Positions 16,116 to 26,573 of a stretch of 64,000 bases of DNA are shown one piece after another. Source of the stretch: an uncultured bacterium. Its GTDB lineage: Bacteria > Oederibacteriota > PGYV01 > Palsa-1178. The stretch lies in the NCBI GenBank assembly GCA_937889595.1, contig CALAOR010000014.1, positions 44,678 through 108,677 on the forward strand, written 5' to 3'. The number at the start of each line of letters is the position of its first letter. The stretch's first letter is position 1. The position numbers and the translations under genes were made by a program. The notes below the pieces were generated by a model. It saw only the letters and a list, made by a program, of their open reading frames with translations. It did no database searches and had not been told where the DNA came from.

Positions 16116-17162
16116 TCACAGTAAAACGTAATATTTTGTCGGGTCAGTATTACTTTTACCCACTATCTTCAGTATATTCCTTGATACGAGATCATCAAGG
16201 TCTCTTTGTGCCGTTCGTCTTATACAGGAAACTGCCGCTTGATATTGGGCTGTTGTTATTTTTGCGTTTATGATCAGATATTTGACTGCTTTTTCCTGAC
16301 GGCTGTTTAATCCGATTTTCTTGATCTTTTGGAGAACGGCGTCCTGTCTGATAATTTGAGCGCCTTTATCCCTTATTTCCTCCATCTGTGACTTAAGCCC
16401 TCCGGTAAAATACTCAAGCCAGCCTGTCATGTCCATGTCATTTTTTCTTACAGACTGGATAGCGTCGTAGTAGGCAGGCCGGTTTTTGTCGTAGAACTCG
16501 GATATGGAAAAAAGCTTTTTGAAGTCATAACCGGTTTTATAAAGTATCAGCGTGGAAAGCAGCCTGGCAGTCCTGCCGTTTCCGTCTATGAAAGGATGTA
16601 TATGCACAAACTGAAACTGCGCTATCCCCGCAGTCAGCACAGGAGATGATTCCTTATCGCGATTGAGCCACTCTGTCATCTCCCTCATCAAGGGAGGAAC
16701 ATCCAAAGGGGATGGAGGAGTATAAACAGTCTCCCCTGTCAGCGAATTCACCACGTAATTTTGAACCTTCCTGTAGTTTCCCGGGTCTGCCTTATCACCC
16801 CTGACGGCTTTCACGGTTATCTTGTGCATTTCCCTGATAAGGCCTTCCGTCACAGGGTCATCTTTGCCAAGATATTTGGATATAAAATCCATGGCTTTCT
16901 TATAATTAAGGAGTTCTTTTCTGTCGTCAATATTTATTCCGTCAATCTTCCTGCCTTCCAGTATGCTTTCCGCCTGCTCGAGGCTTAAGGCAGTACCTTC
17001 TATGTGGGTGGAGTGATGGGTTTCAAGTATTAGGGCCTTTTTTTGCATGTCGGAAATCCAGTCATCCTTGAGCTTCACGGCATCCAAAAACCCGCGCACG
17101 CGCTCGATTTCCACAAGGGTTTTGTTCATCTTTGGAGTTATTTTATATTTCGGTTTAAACAT
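16116..17162 (-). CDS. Fic-family protein (class II, self-inhibited)
   Basis: A 348-residue Fic protein. The N-terminal part contains STHIEG within HHSTHIEGTALS, the (S/T)xxxE(G/N) inhibitory-helix motif that makes this class II. The Fic core motif HPFIDGNGRTAR is complete, which predicts nucleotidyl transfer (usually AMPylation) to a hydroxyl side chain of a target protein. The C-terminus (about 275-348) is a winged helix, with TTAQYQAAVSCIRRTAQRDL as the recognition segment. GGAGG precedes ATG 17162 by five bases. It is followed closely upstream by a DUF6429 gene. The target is unknown. Confidence 0.92.
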   Translation of the reverse strand: MFKPKYKITPKMNKTLVEIERVRGFLDAVKLKDDWISDMQKKALILETHHSTHIEGTALSLEQAESILEGRKIDGINIDDRKELLNYKKAMDFISKYLGKDDPVTEGLIREMHKITVKAVRGDKADPGNYRKVQNYVVNSLTGETVYTPPSPLDVPPLMREMTEWLNRDKESSPVLTAGIAQFQFVHIHPFIDGNGRTARLLSTLILYKTGYDFKKLFSISEFYDKNRPAYYDAIQSVRKNDMDMTGWLEYFTGGLKSQMEEIRDKGAQIIRQDAVLQKIKKIGLNSRQEKAVKYLIINAKITTAQYQAAVSCIRRTAQRDLDDLVSRNILKIVGKSNTDPTKYYVLL

Positions 17163-17174
17163 AAATCCTCCGCG

Positions 17175-17450
17175 TTAAATTTTAGAAAATTCGGATTTCC
17201 CGGATTTTCTCATTACATTGGCTACGGAATACTTTTTCGCTAGTTTCGCCGCCAAAGCCGTCCCTTTTTTCGTTAAGAATACGGATTTTGATTTTTTGTT
17301 CCCGCTTATATATCCCGCCAGCGTCAATTCATCAAGCGCCTCAAAAGGATACCCCTTCCAGCTGCGCCGGACGCTTGCCCCGGGAACCTGCTCCTCCCAG
17401 GATGTAAGGTACAAAAGCAACAAGGCAAACTCATTGATATTATTTTCCAT
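17175..17450 (-). CDS. DUF6429-like small protein
   Basis: A 91-residue protein with the pattern ALLLLYLTSWEE, then SWKGYPFEALDELTLAGYI and KSKSVFLTKKGTALA. This matches my recollection of DUF6429, a winged-helix-like family of unknown function often found beside transposons and toxin genes. ATG 17450 has GGTGG upstream. The stop is 13 bases from the Fic start, so the two genes are likely co-transcribed and this protein could be a regulator of the Fic gene. Confidence 0.7.
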   Translation of the reverse strand: MENNINEFALLLLYLTSWEEQVPGASVRRSWKGYPFEALDELTLAGYISGNKKSKSVFLTKKGTALAAKLAKKYSVANVMRKSGKSEFSKI

Positions 17451-17718
17451 GCAACCACCCGCCTTTCATAAGATACGGGTATTTTATCACAATATTATAC
17501 TTGAGGGAATTCTTTTGATTAAATAAAAATGGATTGATACCGGACTTGATGGTTTTGTTAAATATCCGGTCAAGGTTCGAACCTAAAACTCCATATTTCT
17601 ATAAGCTATAAACAAGGTCTGACCCCATCCATCCTTAACATATTATCAAACCTTTACCTAAAACTTGGATAAACCTTAGTGCATGATTACAGATTTCTAT
17701 ATTCTTTGAACTCAGAAT

Positions 17719-18462
17719 TCAACCATTTATGCCATTTGTTAAATTTGCATTTCTTCGTCTTTCCTCTTCTTCAACGGCTTCTTTTGTGGCAACCTTATTT
17801 AACGGTTGAAAAATTGGGTCTATAGGAACTCTTTCCGGCATTTTCCGCCCGAACAAATCAGCCATAAAATAATTCATTAATTCATTTCTGTAATCATGCA
17901 AATACGCAATAAAACATGTATATTTATCTTGCGCTATTTTGCATTTATTCGCAAATTTGGAAAAACCTTCTTCGGAAGTCAGTTTGGCATTTACATCAAC
18001 CAAATCAGCCATGCACTCATGCGATATATTGTCTATTTCTTCCATTTTGAAGGTGAAGAATTTTCTATAATGAATATACCTAAAAATAATTATTTCATTA
18101 CCTTCTATCTCGGAGAAAAAAATACTAATCTTAATTCCAAGACTGTTAAAATTATTTAGCATTTTTCCGCGCTCTTCCAATGAATTAAATTTGAATAACT
18201 CAGGATTTCTTACATGATATTTTAAATTATTAAAAACTGTAAAATAGTCTGACGAAGCTGTTGTTAAGGCAATCATAAGATCATATATTACGCCGTTAAG
18301 TCTTTTAAAAAAATCTAATTCTAAATCCCTTTTTAATTGCTTTTGATGTTGCTTTGCCCAATAGTAATTCCCAATAACAGCAGCTATTATTATGCCAACA
18401 AATGTAGCCCAAAATTGAGACCCCCCCAATATTTCGCTTATTACAGAACACATATTCTTCAT
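17719..18462 (-). CDS. Membrane-anchored protein of unknown function
   Basis: A 247-residue protein with one N-terminal transmembrane helix (about 16-35, FWATFVGIIIAAVIGNYYW). A long helical cytoplasmic domain ends in a charged EEEERRRNANL tail. GGAT precedes ATG 18462. The base composition is clearly more AT-rich than the core genes, as for the rest of the 17.7-32.5 kb island. I do not recognise the family. An N-terminal membrane helix with a helical domain would suit a membrane-acting effector, but nothing in the sequence proves this. The 17451-17718 gap holds only a repeat tail (AGCTATAAACAAGGTCTGAC). Confidence 0.6.
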   Translation of the reverse strand: MKNMCSVISEILGGSQFWATFVGIIIAAVIGNYYWAKQHQKQLKRDLELDFFKRLNGVIYDLMIALTTASSDYFTVFNNLKYHVRNPELFKFNSLEERGKMLNNFNSLGIKISIFFSEIEGNEIIIFRYIHYRKFFTFKMEEIDNISHECMADLVDVNAKLTSEEGFSKFANKCKIAQDKYTCFIAYLHDYRNELMNYFMADLFGRKMPERVPIDPIFQPLNKVATKEAVEEEERRRNANLTNGING

Positions 18463-18641
18463 TTTTAGTATCCTTTCTAATTATAATAATCAAGTATCAC
18501 TTCGAGGTCTGACGCACTTTTTTCTTTGAGTCTGCATATCTGAAAACTCTGAACGAAGAACCATTGTTCCGGTTACCTGTTCTTCGGGCTTTTGTAAAAA
18601 TTCGGGTATCGTATCCGAGTAATAAGAACGTTGAATTTGCA

Positions 18642-19532
18642 TTACAAGGTCCCATTATTACTGAAAAATACATTTATATTTGTTCTTATTTTTCCACTAG
18701 TTTCATTAATTATTTCCAAAGTAGCTAATGAAGATAAGACGACATCAATTAGCTGCCTAATAATTGAAGGATATCTCAAGATTTCTTCCGGACCCATTGC
18801 ATAAAATTTCAGATTGTTTTTTATTGTATCTTCAATCTTATCAATAATATCTTTTGTCTTGTTGGCAATGTAAGTAATACTCCCATCATTGTTTTTCGAA
18901 TCAGTTCGTTCAATATAAACATCATATCCCAGTCTGTTTGGATGAGCAAACTCACACAACCAAGTATACTTATCTTTGATTTTCCATGACATTTTCTGTT
19001 CAATTTTTCGTATGGACTCAGTGATTTGCCTGGGTTTTAAATATGTTTCATCTTTTGATGCATATTTAGAAGACCAAAGCATTTTGTTTTCCAACATATT
19101 TAATTCCTTCATCTTTTTATCATCAAAACCACCCAAATCCCCAGTTAACTCATTGAACTGGCTTATATCTTCAAAGCCAAAAATAGTTAACTCAAGTAAG
19201 CTTCTAGCTATAAGCGCAGCAGCAACAATACTGTTTTCGTTCAATAATTTTATCGCTGCATCTGTAAGTTCGTATACCCTCATACTTAAGATAACTTCAA
19301 AGTTAGATAGGTGTTTAGATTTATCATTAAAATACAATTTTTTTCTATCGGCAAAAATCTTAATAAGAGCAATTTGTGAGTTTAATTCAAAATCATAAAA
19401 TAACGTAATCTTTGCATCTCTGTAGTTATCAACCTTAGTTTTCAAACGCAAATAATAATTATTAAAAGTCTCTACGAGGCTTTCAGATTCTAAAAATGCA
19501 AGTTGTAGTTTTGAATTCAGCAAATTAACCAA
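18642..19532 (-). CDS. DUF5677-like helical protein overlapping hsdR
   Basis: A 296-residue, mostly helical and AT-rich protein. Its start (TTG 19532) overlaps the end of hsdR by eight bases, so translation is probably coupled. The segment [20 protein letters not shown] resembles the core helix of DUF5677 and related families, where a conserved R-x-L-x-E helix is surrounded by HEPN-like helices. The assignment is tentative. No membrane segment is seen. The overlap makes it a likely accessory part of the type I restriction cluster. Confidence 0.6.
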   Translation of the reverse strand: MVNLLNSKLQLAFLESESLVETFNNYYLRLKTKVDNYRDAKITLFYDFELNSQIALIKIFADRKKLYFNDKSKHLSNFEVILSMRVYELTDAAIKLLNENSIVAAALIARSLLELTIFGFEDISQFNELTGDLGGFDDKKMKELNMLENKMLWSSKYASKDETYLKPRQITESIRKIEQKMSWKIKDKYTWLCEFAHPNRLGYDVYIERTDSKNNDGSITYIANKTKDIIDKIEDTIKNNLKFYAMGPEEILRYPSIIRQLIDVVLSSLATLEIINETSGKIRTNINVFFSNNGTL

Positions 19533-22500
19533 CCATTTCTTCCCCCAGCAGCGCGGCCTGCTCCAGCACTATCTCCGTCGCGGCGTCCTGCGCATCCGGC
19601 GGGTAATCGTATTTGCGTAGTAGCCGCTTTACCGCCACCCTCATTTGCGCCCGAACGTTTTCCCTGATATTCCAGTCCACTTTCGCATTGTCTTTGACCG
19701 TCTTGACCAGCTCACGGGCGATTTGTTTCAAAACATCGTCCTTCATCTCCCGGACCGCGCTCTCATTGGTGGATATAGCATCATAAAACGCCTCTTCTTT
19801 TTCATTTAACCCCAGCTCAACCCCGCGCGCCTGAGCCTTTTGCATTTCTTTTGCAAGTTTTATGAGTTCCTCTATTACCTCAGCCGTCTCTATCGCTTTT
19901 TTCTGCATTTTTATGACCGCAGCTTCCAGCATTTCCATAAACGACCTTGCCTTTACCAGGTTTGTCCTCTTATACTTCTTTATCTCATCGCTCAGGAGTT
20001 TTCGCAGCAGCTCCGCAGCCAGGCTCTTATACTCCATACCCCTTATCTCAGCCAGGAACTCGTCGGAGAATATCGAAATATCCGGCTTTTTCAATCCCAC
20101 AGCGCTGAATACATCCACAACCTCGCCCGCTGACACGGCAGAAGACACTATCTGCTTTACAGCCGTATCTATCTCATTCCTGTCTTTTTTGGTCGTATCC
20201 CTGAGCTTATCCAGGCGTATCTTAACCTGCTGGAAATAAGCTATGTCAGGTGTGGCTTTTATGGCTTCCCCGCATGTTGGCACGAGCGCGTATGCCTGCG
20301 ACAGCCGCATCACATGGCCGCGGAAGTCGTCTTTTTTGTCATTCTTGGCGATAAATGCCGCGCCCTCTATCTGCAGCCGCAGCCGGTCTTCCACGGACGT
20401 AAGCGCAAGTCGTTTCTGGTAATCAAACCCGTGGAACATGTCCTGCACAGTCTCAAATTCCCTGACAAATGCGTACACAGCCTCCTGCGTATCGAGCTGT
20501 ATGTTCTTTTTATCGCCTTCGGTATAATCTGCCAGCGCGTTTTTCAGGCTGTCCGCAATGCCGATATAGTCCACTATCATACCGCCTTTTTTATCCTTAA
20601 ATACCCTGTTTACCCGCGCTATGGCCTGCATGAGCCCGTGACCCTGCATGGGTTTGTCTATGTACATGGTTGACAGGCACGGCGCGTCAAATCCCGTGAG
20701 CCACATATCGCGAACTATAGCGATTCTTAATTTGTCAGCCGGGTCCTTCATCTTGTCAGCGAGTTCTTTCCGCCGGATTTTTGTCCGGACATGCTTTTGC
20801 CAGTCAACAGGGTCGGACGCAGACCCGGTCATTATTACTTTTACTATACCCTTGTCGTCGCTGTCATCGCACCAGTCAGGCCGGAGGCGCTTGATTTCAT
20901 TGTAAACGTCTATGCAAATCCTGCGGCTCATGCATACAAACATGGCCTTGCCGTCAAATGCCGCGAACCGTTTTTCGACATGTTCTATAAAATCCTTTAC
21001 TATCTGCCCCACACGCTCGGACGCGCCCACGAGCGCCTCCACCCGCGCCCATTTGCTTTTAAGTTTTTCTTTAAATTCTATTTCCTCGCCCTCTGTGACC
21101 TCTTCAAACTGCGGGTCAACATGGGGTTTCGCGTCTTCCTTTAATTTTATTTTCGCTATCCTGCTCTCATAGTAAATTTTAACAGTCGCGCCGTCCTTTA
21201 CAGCCTGCTCTATATCGTAAATGTCAATGTAATCGCCAAATACAGCCTTTGTGTTCTTATCCTTTTTCTCAATAGGCGTGCCTGTGAATCCCATGAATGA
21301 GGCATTAGGCAGGGCGTCGCGCATGTTCCGCGCAAGCCCGTCTATGAAGTCGTACTGGCTCCGGTGAGCCTCATCAGCCATGACAATGATATTGGAACGG
21401 TCGGACAGCATGGGATATTTTTCGCCTTTTTCAGGGAAGAATTTTTGTATAGTGGTAAACACGATGCCGCCGGACGCGACTTTAAGCTTTTCCTTCAGGT
21501 CTTCCCTGTCAGCCGCCTGCACAGGCGTCTGACGAAGGGTGTCTTTGCAGTTGCCAAATGTGCCGAATAGCTGGTCGTCAAGGTCATTGCGGTCAGTGAG
21601 CATGACGATTGTGGGGTTGTTTAAAAGGTTTACTATTTTTCCTGCGTAAAATACCATGGATAAAGACTTGCCGCTTCCTTGTGTATGCCAAATAACGCCG
21701 ATACGGTGATCGGCGTTACCCTCACCCTTGTGTTCCCTCTCCCAGGGGGAGAGGGAAGCTTCAATCTCACCAAGGACTGCTTCAGCATCGTCAAAAATAC
21801 GGTCATTAGCAAATCTCATAACCTTATTTCCGAGGGTCGTTAGATATTTATCGCGTGTTTTGTCATGTTTCTTTTGTTTTTCAGAATTGTGTACTTCGCC
21901 GTCCAATTCTATAATAAGCTTCTTTTCGTCACAATAGAAATCTACTATGTATTTACCAATCTGGTGCTGCCGTCTGAATTTTAATCCCATAAATTGTTTG
22001 TTTCGGATTATATTCCATAAAAATTCTTCTGCTTTGGTCTGTTTTTTTCTAAGCTCCCTTGCTTCTTTTATAAGCCCCGAAAAAAAGAATCCGCCTCTAT
22101 AGTTCTTCTCCGCAACCATAAACGATTCAATATCTTCTCCTTTTGGTCGAGGGTTTAGAGCCGAAAATTCGCCCCCTTCTCCCCCTGGGAGAAGGGCCGG
22201 GGATGAGGGTGCCGAGGGAGCATACCGCAAACCCATAGCCCGCATAGTACATTCTATAGCCTTATTAACCGCATAATACTGATGATATGCAGCTACCTTT
22301 TTCAAGGTCGCGCTCTTAGTCTTCTCAAAGACGACGAAATGGTGTATCAAGTCCAAAAGCACGCGCTTATTTAGCATGCCTTCTATCATGACTTTCATCT
22401 GTGGCTCGTGCTCACCTATAATCTTTTCGCCGTCTATGGTCTTCCACGGCATAAACCGTTCCCAATCCGAAGTTATCGTTCCCGCCCTCGACTCTATTCC

Positions 22501-23082
22501 ATCGGAGATGATTAGAAGTTCGTTGTACTGGAATATGGACGGGATGAGCTGTTTATAGGTCTGCAATTGGTCAAAAGCACCCTGTATGTCTGCCGTAGGG
22601 TTTTCAGGGTTTTTGAGTTCAATAATTACCATCGGCAGGCCATTGATAAATATGACTATATCCGGCCGCCTGTTCTCGCGGTTTTCAATGATTTTAAACT
22701 GATTCACAGCGAGGAAATTATTGTTTTCTATATTGTCAAAGTCTATTATACGAACTATATCATGTTTTATTTCTCCATTAGGTTTCTTATACTCCACCCC
22801 GACTCCGTCAAAGAGGTATTTATGGAATTGTTCGTTGTTGACGATAAGGTCAGGGCTTGAAAAGGATTGGACTTTTTTTATGACTTCTATAACGCAGGAA
22901 TCCGGCAAATTTCGATTTATTGATTTTATTGATTTTTCCAACCGTCCCCTTAATACAATCTGCGCATAATCCTCACGCTCTGGCGCCTCACCATCAAAGG
23001 CAATAGATGGCCCAAACAGGGTTTCAAAGCCTGTTTTACCCATAATCTCTAACGCCGCTTTTTCTATCTGGTCTTCATTCAC
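19525..23082 (-). CDS. hsdR: Type I restriction enzyme R subunit with inserted DUF559 nuclease domain
   Basis: HsdR is the ATP-driven translocase and nuclease of type I restriction. The N-terminal nuclease domain holds [20 protein letters not shown], the PD-(D/E)XK core, at about residue 135. Helicase motifs follow: Walker A TQGSGKS at about 465 and [10 protein letters not shown] further on, plus a late [12 protein letters not shown] motif. At 1185 residues it is about 170 longer than usual, because residues about 285-455 are an in-frame DUF559 nuclease domain placed between the nuclease and helicase parts. The start is GTG 23082, overlapping the RhuM stop (GTGA). The C-terminal helical region is complete. 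Confidence 0.95.
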   Translation of the reverse strand: MNEDQIEKAALEIMGKTGFETLFGPSIAFDGEAPEREDYAQIVLRGRLEKSIKSINRNLPDSCVIEVIKKVQSFSSPDLIVNNEQFHKYLFDGVGVEYKKPNGEIKHDIVRIIDFDNIENNNFLAVNQFKIIENRENRRPDIVIFINGLPMVIIELKNPENPTADIQGAFDQLQTYKQLIPSIFQYNELLIISDGIESRAGTITSDWERFMPWKTIDGEKIIGEHEPQMKVMIEGMLNKRVLLDLIHHFVVFEKTKSATLKKVAAYHQYYAVNKAIECTMRAMGLRYAPSAPSSPALLPGGEGGEFSALNPRPKGEDIESFMVAEKNYRGGFFFSGLIKEARELRKKQTKAEEFLWNIIRNKQFMGLKFRRQHQIGKYIVDFYCDEKKLIIELDGEVHNSEKQKKHDKTRDKYLTTLGNKVMRFANDRIFDDAEAVLGEIEASLSPWEREHKGEGNADHRIGVIWHTQGSGKSLSMVFYAGKIVNLLNNPTIVMLTDRNDLDDQLFGTFGNCKDTLRQTPVQAADREDLKEKLKVASGGIVFTTIQKFFPEKGEKYPMLSDRSNIIVMADEAHRSQYDFIDGLARNMRDALPNASFMGFTGTPIEKKDKNTKAVFGDYIDIYDIEQAVKDGATVKIYYESRIAKIKLKEDAKPHVDPQFEEVTEGEEIEFKEKLKSKWARVEALVGASERVGQIVKDFIEHVEKRFAAFDGKAMFVCMSRRICIDVYNEIKRLRPDWCDDSDDKGIVKVIMTGSASDPVDWQKHVRTKIRRKELADKMKDPADKLRIAIVRDMWLTGFDAPCLSTMYIDKPMQGHGLMQAIARVNRVFKDKKGGMIVDYIGIADSLKNALADYTEGDKKNIQLDTQEAVYAFVREFETVQDMFHGFDYQKRLALTSVEDRLRLQIEGAAFIAKNDKKDDFRGHVMRLSQAYALVPTCGEAIKATPDIAYFQQVKIRLDKLRDTTKKDRNEIDTAVKQIVSSAVSAGEVVDVFSAVGLKKPDISIFSDEFLAEIRGMEYKSLAAELLRKLLSDEIKKYKRTNLVKARSFMEMLEAAVIKMQKKAIETAEVIEELIKLAKEMQKAQARGVELGLNEKEEAFYDAISTNESAVREMKDDVLKQIARELVKTVKDNAKVDWNIRENVRAQMRVAVKRLLRKYDYPPDAQDAATEIVLEQAALLGEEMVG
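21715..22230 (-). mobile_element. DUF559 (Vsr-like) nuclease cassette inserted in frame in hsdR
   Basis: The insert encodes [20 protein letters not shown], then [20 protein letters not shown] and [19 protein letters not shown], a complete DUF559 domain with its D and E-x-D catalytic positions. Both edges carry CCCTC-x-CTCCC / GGGAG palindromes: about 22168-22222 (CTTCTCCCCCTGGGAGAAGG) and 21718-21755 (CCCTCTCCCAGGGGGAGAGG). Those palindromes are translated as [10 protein letters not shown] and [11 protein letters not shown]. The same palindrome class stands alone at 23095-23130 and 24255-24298. A mobile nuclease cassette that preserved the host frame fits all of this. Confidence 0.8.
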
Positions 23083-24134
23083 TTAATAGTCCTTCCCCTT
23101 CTCCCCTTGGGAGAAGGCCGGGATGAGGGTGAGCTCTGCTCATTCTTTTTTATCTCTTTTTCCGCTTGCAGAAAATGATTTTCAACCGCAGACGGTTCTT
23201 TAAACCGCGCCAGCCTGTATTTTTCATATTCCTCGCGGGCCTTTTTCAGGGCTTTATCATGGCTTATCGTGCCTGCATTGGTTAATACCCCGCGGCCGGA
23301 TAATTTTAAAAAATCATCAAGCTTATCTGCCCAGTTTTTCATGGCCATGGGTTTTCGGTTTAATGCCTGTATTTCGGCAAATTCAAGATAAGCGGTAACT
23401 ATCCTGTTCAGCATATCCAGCTCTTTTTCATTCAGGTAGTTTTTCGCTATTTCAGTTTCTTCCCTGCGTATTGTTCCTCCCGACCAGCTGGTCATACCCA
23501 TATTTTGCTTTGAAGCATCCGCTCTGCCATAAATTATTTCAGCCGCTGTCTGTCCATGCGCGGCCCAGTGCATCCTGTTCTGAACAGCCGCAAAAAACTG
23601 CCTGGTTATATCGGTATCCGGATTATAATCTATGCTTGTAGCGTAAATATCGAGCACTTTCCGCCAAAAAACCTTTTCTGACGACCGTATATCCCTGATG
23701 CGGGCGAGCAGTTCGTCAAAGTAATTGCCCCCGCCGGCCTGCTTTAACCGGTCATCATCCATAGAAAATCCCTTTATAATATACTCCTTCAGCCGCTGTG
23801 TGGCCCAGATACGGAATTGCGTACCGCGAAGGGATTTAACCCTGTATCCGACTGAAATAATGACATCCAGATTGTAAAAATTAGTGGGTTTGGTAGTAAA
23901 TTCGGAATTTCCGAATTTTCTCATGACCAGACCGGAATTTAGTTCGCCTTCGATAAATATGTTCTGAATATGCTCATTTATAGTGGATTTGGCCTTGTCA
24001 AAGAGCTCGGCCATCTGATCCTGTGTCAGCCATACGGTTTCATCACGCATGCGTGTTTGTATCTTTATCTTCCCATCTTCGGCTGTATATAATAGAAACT
24101 CTGTCTTTGAAGGCAACTCACCTTTGTCTTTCAT
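23079..24134 (-). CDS. RhuM-family protein in the restriction cluster
   Basis: ATG 24134 with GGAGCG upstream gives 351 residues. The RhuM core is complete: [20 protein letters not shown], then [20 protein letters not shown] and [22 protein letters not shown]-terminal half of unknown fold follows. RhuM proteins accompany many type I restriction operons and are thought to modulate activity or respond to phage; the mechanism is not known. The last 16 residues ([18 protein letters not shown] region) are encoded by a CTTCTCCCC palindrome at 23095-23130. The stop overlaps the hsdR start, so the two are translated together. Confidence 0.88.
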   Translation of the reverse strand: MKDKGELPSKTEFLLYTAEDGKIKIQTRMRDETVWLTQDQMAELFDKAKSTINEHIQNIFIEGELNSGLVMRKFGNSEFTTKPTNFYNLDVIISVGYRVKSLRGTQFRIWATQRLKEYIIKGFSMDDDRLKQAGGGNYFDELLARIRDIRSSEKVFWRKVLDIYATSIDYNPDTDITRQFFAAVQNRMHWAAHGQTAAEIIYGRADASKQNMGMTSWSGGTIRREETEIAKNYLNEKELDMLNRIVTAYLEFAEIQALNRKPMAMKNWADKLDDFLKLSGRGVLTNAGTISHDKALKKAREEYEKYRLARFKEPSAVENHFLQAEKEIKKNEQSSPSSRPSPKGRRGRTIK

Positions 24135-24215
24135 ATTATACGCTCCACATTGCAGTAGCATTTTTTGTCTGCCACAGTTGTCCGGAATTTCCGGATAACT
24201 GAATCAGTGCTTAAT

Positions 24216-24300
24216 CCGCGTTCAATCTGGTCTTCAGTCATTTAGCCGTCCTTCCCGTCCTTCCCCTTCTCCCCCTGGGAGAAGGCCGGGATGAGGGTTT
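24216..24300. repeat. Decayed duplicate of the RhuM/hsdR junction with palindrome
   Basis: CAATCTGGTCTTCAGTCATT and the following CCTTCCCCTTCTCCCCCTGG with GGCCGGGATGAGGGT repeat bases 23063-23130, where the hsdR start and the RhuM tail meet. The copy therefore includes a dead piece of the hsdR start codon region. It marks either an old tandem duplication or palindrome-driven copying. Confidence 0.65.
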
Positions 24301-24527
24301 ATTGAGCCAAGCAGTATCGCCATGAAGAAATACCTCCACTTTCATCTACCCGTAAGGGTCGGTATATAAAACGATATCTGAATTGTTGTCTTTTTTCATA
24401 AAGTATATCTCCTGTTGACTTTATCATTGCGTTTAAACTCCTCATTTTTAACGGGTTTCCTACATTGTACCACATGTTCCCGCGCCTATTCGCCGCATCA
24501 TGCCGCGCTTTTAAAATTTACAGACAG

Positions 24528-24641
24528 AATCTCAAGGCTCAAGCCGAGGGCTGACCACATACCTTCAGTTGTAGCCATCTTAAAACACGCACAAATCACC
24601 GAATCTCAAGGCTCAAGCCCTAGTCTGACCACACACCTTCA
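24528..24641. repeat. Pair of 40-base direct repeats
   Basis: GAATCTCAAGGCTCAAGCC followed by CTGACCACA-ACCTTCA occurs twice, at 24528-24567 and 24601-24641, about 73 bases apart. It fills the 24300-24661 gap upstream of the RhuM gene and past the AIPR stop. No gene is supported there. Confidence 0.65.
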
Positions 24642-24661
24642 TCGGTTTCAAATAATTTTTT

Positions 24662-26506
24662 TCAAATAGTACACTTCTTAAAATAATTAAATAATTCAGG
24701 AATAATAAAATCCTTATCAAAAGATCTATTTTTGAATAAAGTCACTTTAGCTTTATTATTTTTTTGACTGTATTTATCAGCGGCTTTTAAAAATATCTTC
24801 TTTCCAGCTATATATATTTTTTCAAACTCGGTATCGTTATTAATAATTGCAATTGCTTCTATTTTTTTTGAAACAAAATAATTTTTTCTGCTTGGCGTAT
24901 TAATATTTATCTTAAAGTCTTTTGGAATTTCTATCTTTTCGTCTTTTTTATATAAAGATTTTAAAATCAGAGCGCTTGTTATGGAGATTAAAGAAAAGCC
25001 ACTTTTTGAAATCAAATCTTTAATTTCGGAAGAGTATTTGTTTTTTCTACAATCAGAGTTCTTCATGCTCCAAATTTTTAAATACAGCATGCAGGCAAAA
25101 GTGTACACGTCATAATCTGATTGAATGCTAAATATTGATTTATATATCGAATCTTCTTCAAATATTTTTTTCGTTTCATTTATGGCTTCTATAGATTTTT
25201 TATTGCATACGGAATGCATTATTTGAGCCATTCTTTGTAAGCTGATGACTTTTTGACCAGTTATGTGTTGTCTTTTGTAAAAATTTTGCCGTCTTTCATA
25301 ATAAATACCACTTTGCAATAAGTGCATTTCAATATTTCTTTGTACAGCATCATTAGCTTTAATTGCGGAAGATTTTACAGCGTTTTGCGAATTTGTTGCG
25401 CTGATAATATCCGAACATATTGCTGCGTCTTTTGTTTGTATTAATTTAACTAGAATTTTAATACTGTCCGGCATAGTATTTCCATCAGAAACATATGCAG
25501 TATAAAGACAATGGATTGTTTGACAACCATTAACAATCTGTGGATTATTTATAATGAATTCATTGCCGCCGGCAGGTTCAATCGTGTCGCCGATTATTGT
25601 AACGCCATTATTCATCGCCCAAAAAATCTTTTGCTTTTCTAAAGATTTTGCAGTTTCAATTATCGCTGTGTTAATTAATTTGTCCTCTCCTAAAAAAAAT
25701 CTGATATTTCCTTCAGTTAATTCGTCACGAAATCTACCGTTAATATCAATTAAGGATTTTACAAGTTCTACGGTTTTAATAAATCCTGTATATCCAGTGG
25801 CGGTGCTGTCTTTAACGGAAATGCGCAATGGTTGATTTTCAAAAGTGATAATCAATTGTTCATCTTTGCGTTTAATTAGATTCAATAAATCTTGTGCGTT
25901 TAGGAAGTCAGCAACCATAATAATATTATAATGTTCGCCGACTGTTTTCAATAAATCATCTTTTAGGTGAGTGATTTTTGTGGATATTTCTTTTGTTGAG
26001 CTTGCAGTAACATAATAAATATTAAGTTTGATTGTGGCGCCTATTGTTTTCGCTTTCCTAAAAACTTCTCGAGTAAGCAAAACCTTATTTAGAACCAATT
26101 CATTCATTCCGAGTTTTTTTAATTGGCTTTCGTTTAAATCTAAATTGAATATCTCCTTAATTCCTTCAGTCATGATTCTAAATCCATCCGTAGAAAAACT
26201 ATCTTGATTTTTTATTTGAAATATATCAATCGAAAGTAAAGAGGTGCTTTCAATTGTGCGGCCAAAAGTATCTGTAATCAATTTATTATTATTAAACAAA
26301 TAATATAAATCTATACCTTCGTCGCCGCTCTTTCCTACGATGCCATCTTTTAAGTCGTCATAATCTAATGCGTTTAAATATTTTAAATTAACAATATTGG
26401 CAACTACAAGCTCAAACTTCTTATCTTTATCTTTTTCAGAAGCTATATCTGGATTGTCGGTTTCTATTTTCTTAATCTGATCATCTAATAATTTTCTTAA
26501 ACTCAT
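24662..26506 (-). CDS. AIPR-family abortive infection phage resistance protein
   Basis: The 614-residue protein matches the AIPR family. The diagnostic block is FFLGEDKLINTAIIET, then KIFWAMNNGVTIIGDTIEP, then NPQIVNGCQTIHCLY, located at about residues 265-345. The region after it (SATNSQNAVKSSAIKANDAV) is also typical. AIPR proteins occur with type I restriction systems and in stand-alone defence loci, and they are thought to abort infection; the biochemical activity is unresolved. The N-terminus (GKSGDEGIDLYYLF and IDIFQIKNQDSF, about 55-105) resembles a Mrr-like nuclease core with D and Q-x-K. GGAGGG precedes ATG 26506 by five bases. Confidence 0.9.
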   Translation of the reverse strand: MSLRKLLDDQIKKIETDNPDIASEKDKDKKFELVVANIVNLKYLNALDYDDLKDGIVGKSGDEGIDLYYLFNNNKLITDTFGRTIESTSLLSIDIFQIKNQDSFSTDGFRIMTEGIKEIFNLDLNESQLKKLGMNELVLNKVLLTREVFRKAKTIGATIKLNIYYVTASSTKEISTKITHLKDDLLKTVGEHYNIIMVADFLNAQDLLNLIKRKDEQLIITFENQPLRISVKDSTATGYTGFIKTVELVKSLIDINGRFRDELTEGNIRFFLGEDKLINTAIIETAKSLEKQKIFWAMNNGVTIIGDTIEPAGGNEFIINNPQIVNGCQTIHCLYTAYVSDGNTMPDSIKILVKLIQTKDAAICSDIISATNSQNAVKSSAIKANDAVQRNIEMHLLQSGIYYERRQNFYKRQHITGQKVISLQRMAQIMHSVCNKKSIEAINETKKIFEEDSIYKSIFSIQSDYDVYTFACMLYLKIWSMKNSDCRKNKYSSEIKDLISKSGFSLISITSALILKSLYKKDEKIEIPKDFKININTPSRKNYFVSKKIEAIAIINNDTEFEKIYIAGKKIFLKAADKYSQKNNKAKVTLFKNRSFDKDFIIPELFNYFKKCTI

Positions 26507-26573
26507 TCTATCCCTCCTACATTTTTCACGACATAAATTACTGTAATAGCGGGTCGCGGAAGATTCAAATTTA

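Noticed and set aside
12017..17450. Prophage
   Set aside because: BRO-N, ORF6N and DUF1016 genes are phage-like, but there are no capsid, terminase, tail, integrase or replication genes anywhere in the window.
17570..17590. tRNA T-arm-like GGTTCGAACC
   Set aside because: No acceptor, D or anticodon stems can be drawn around it.
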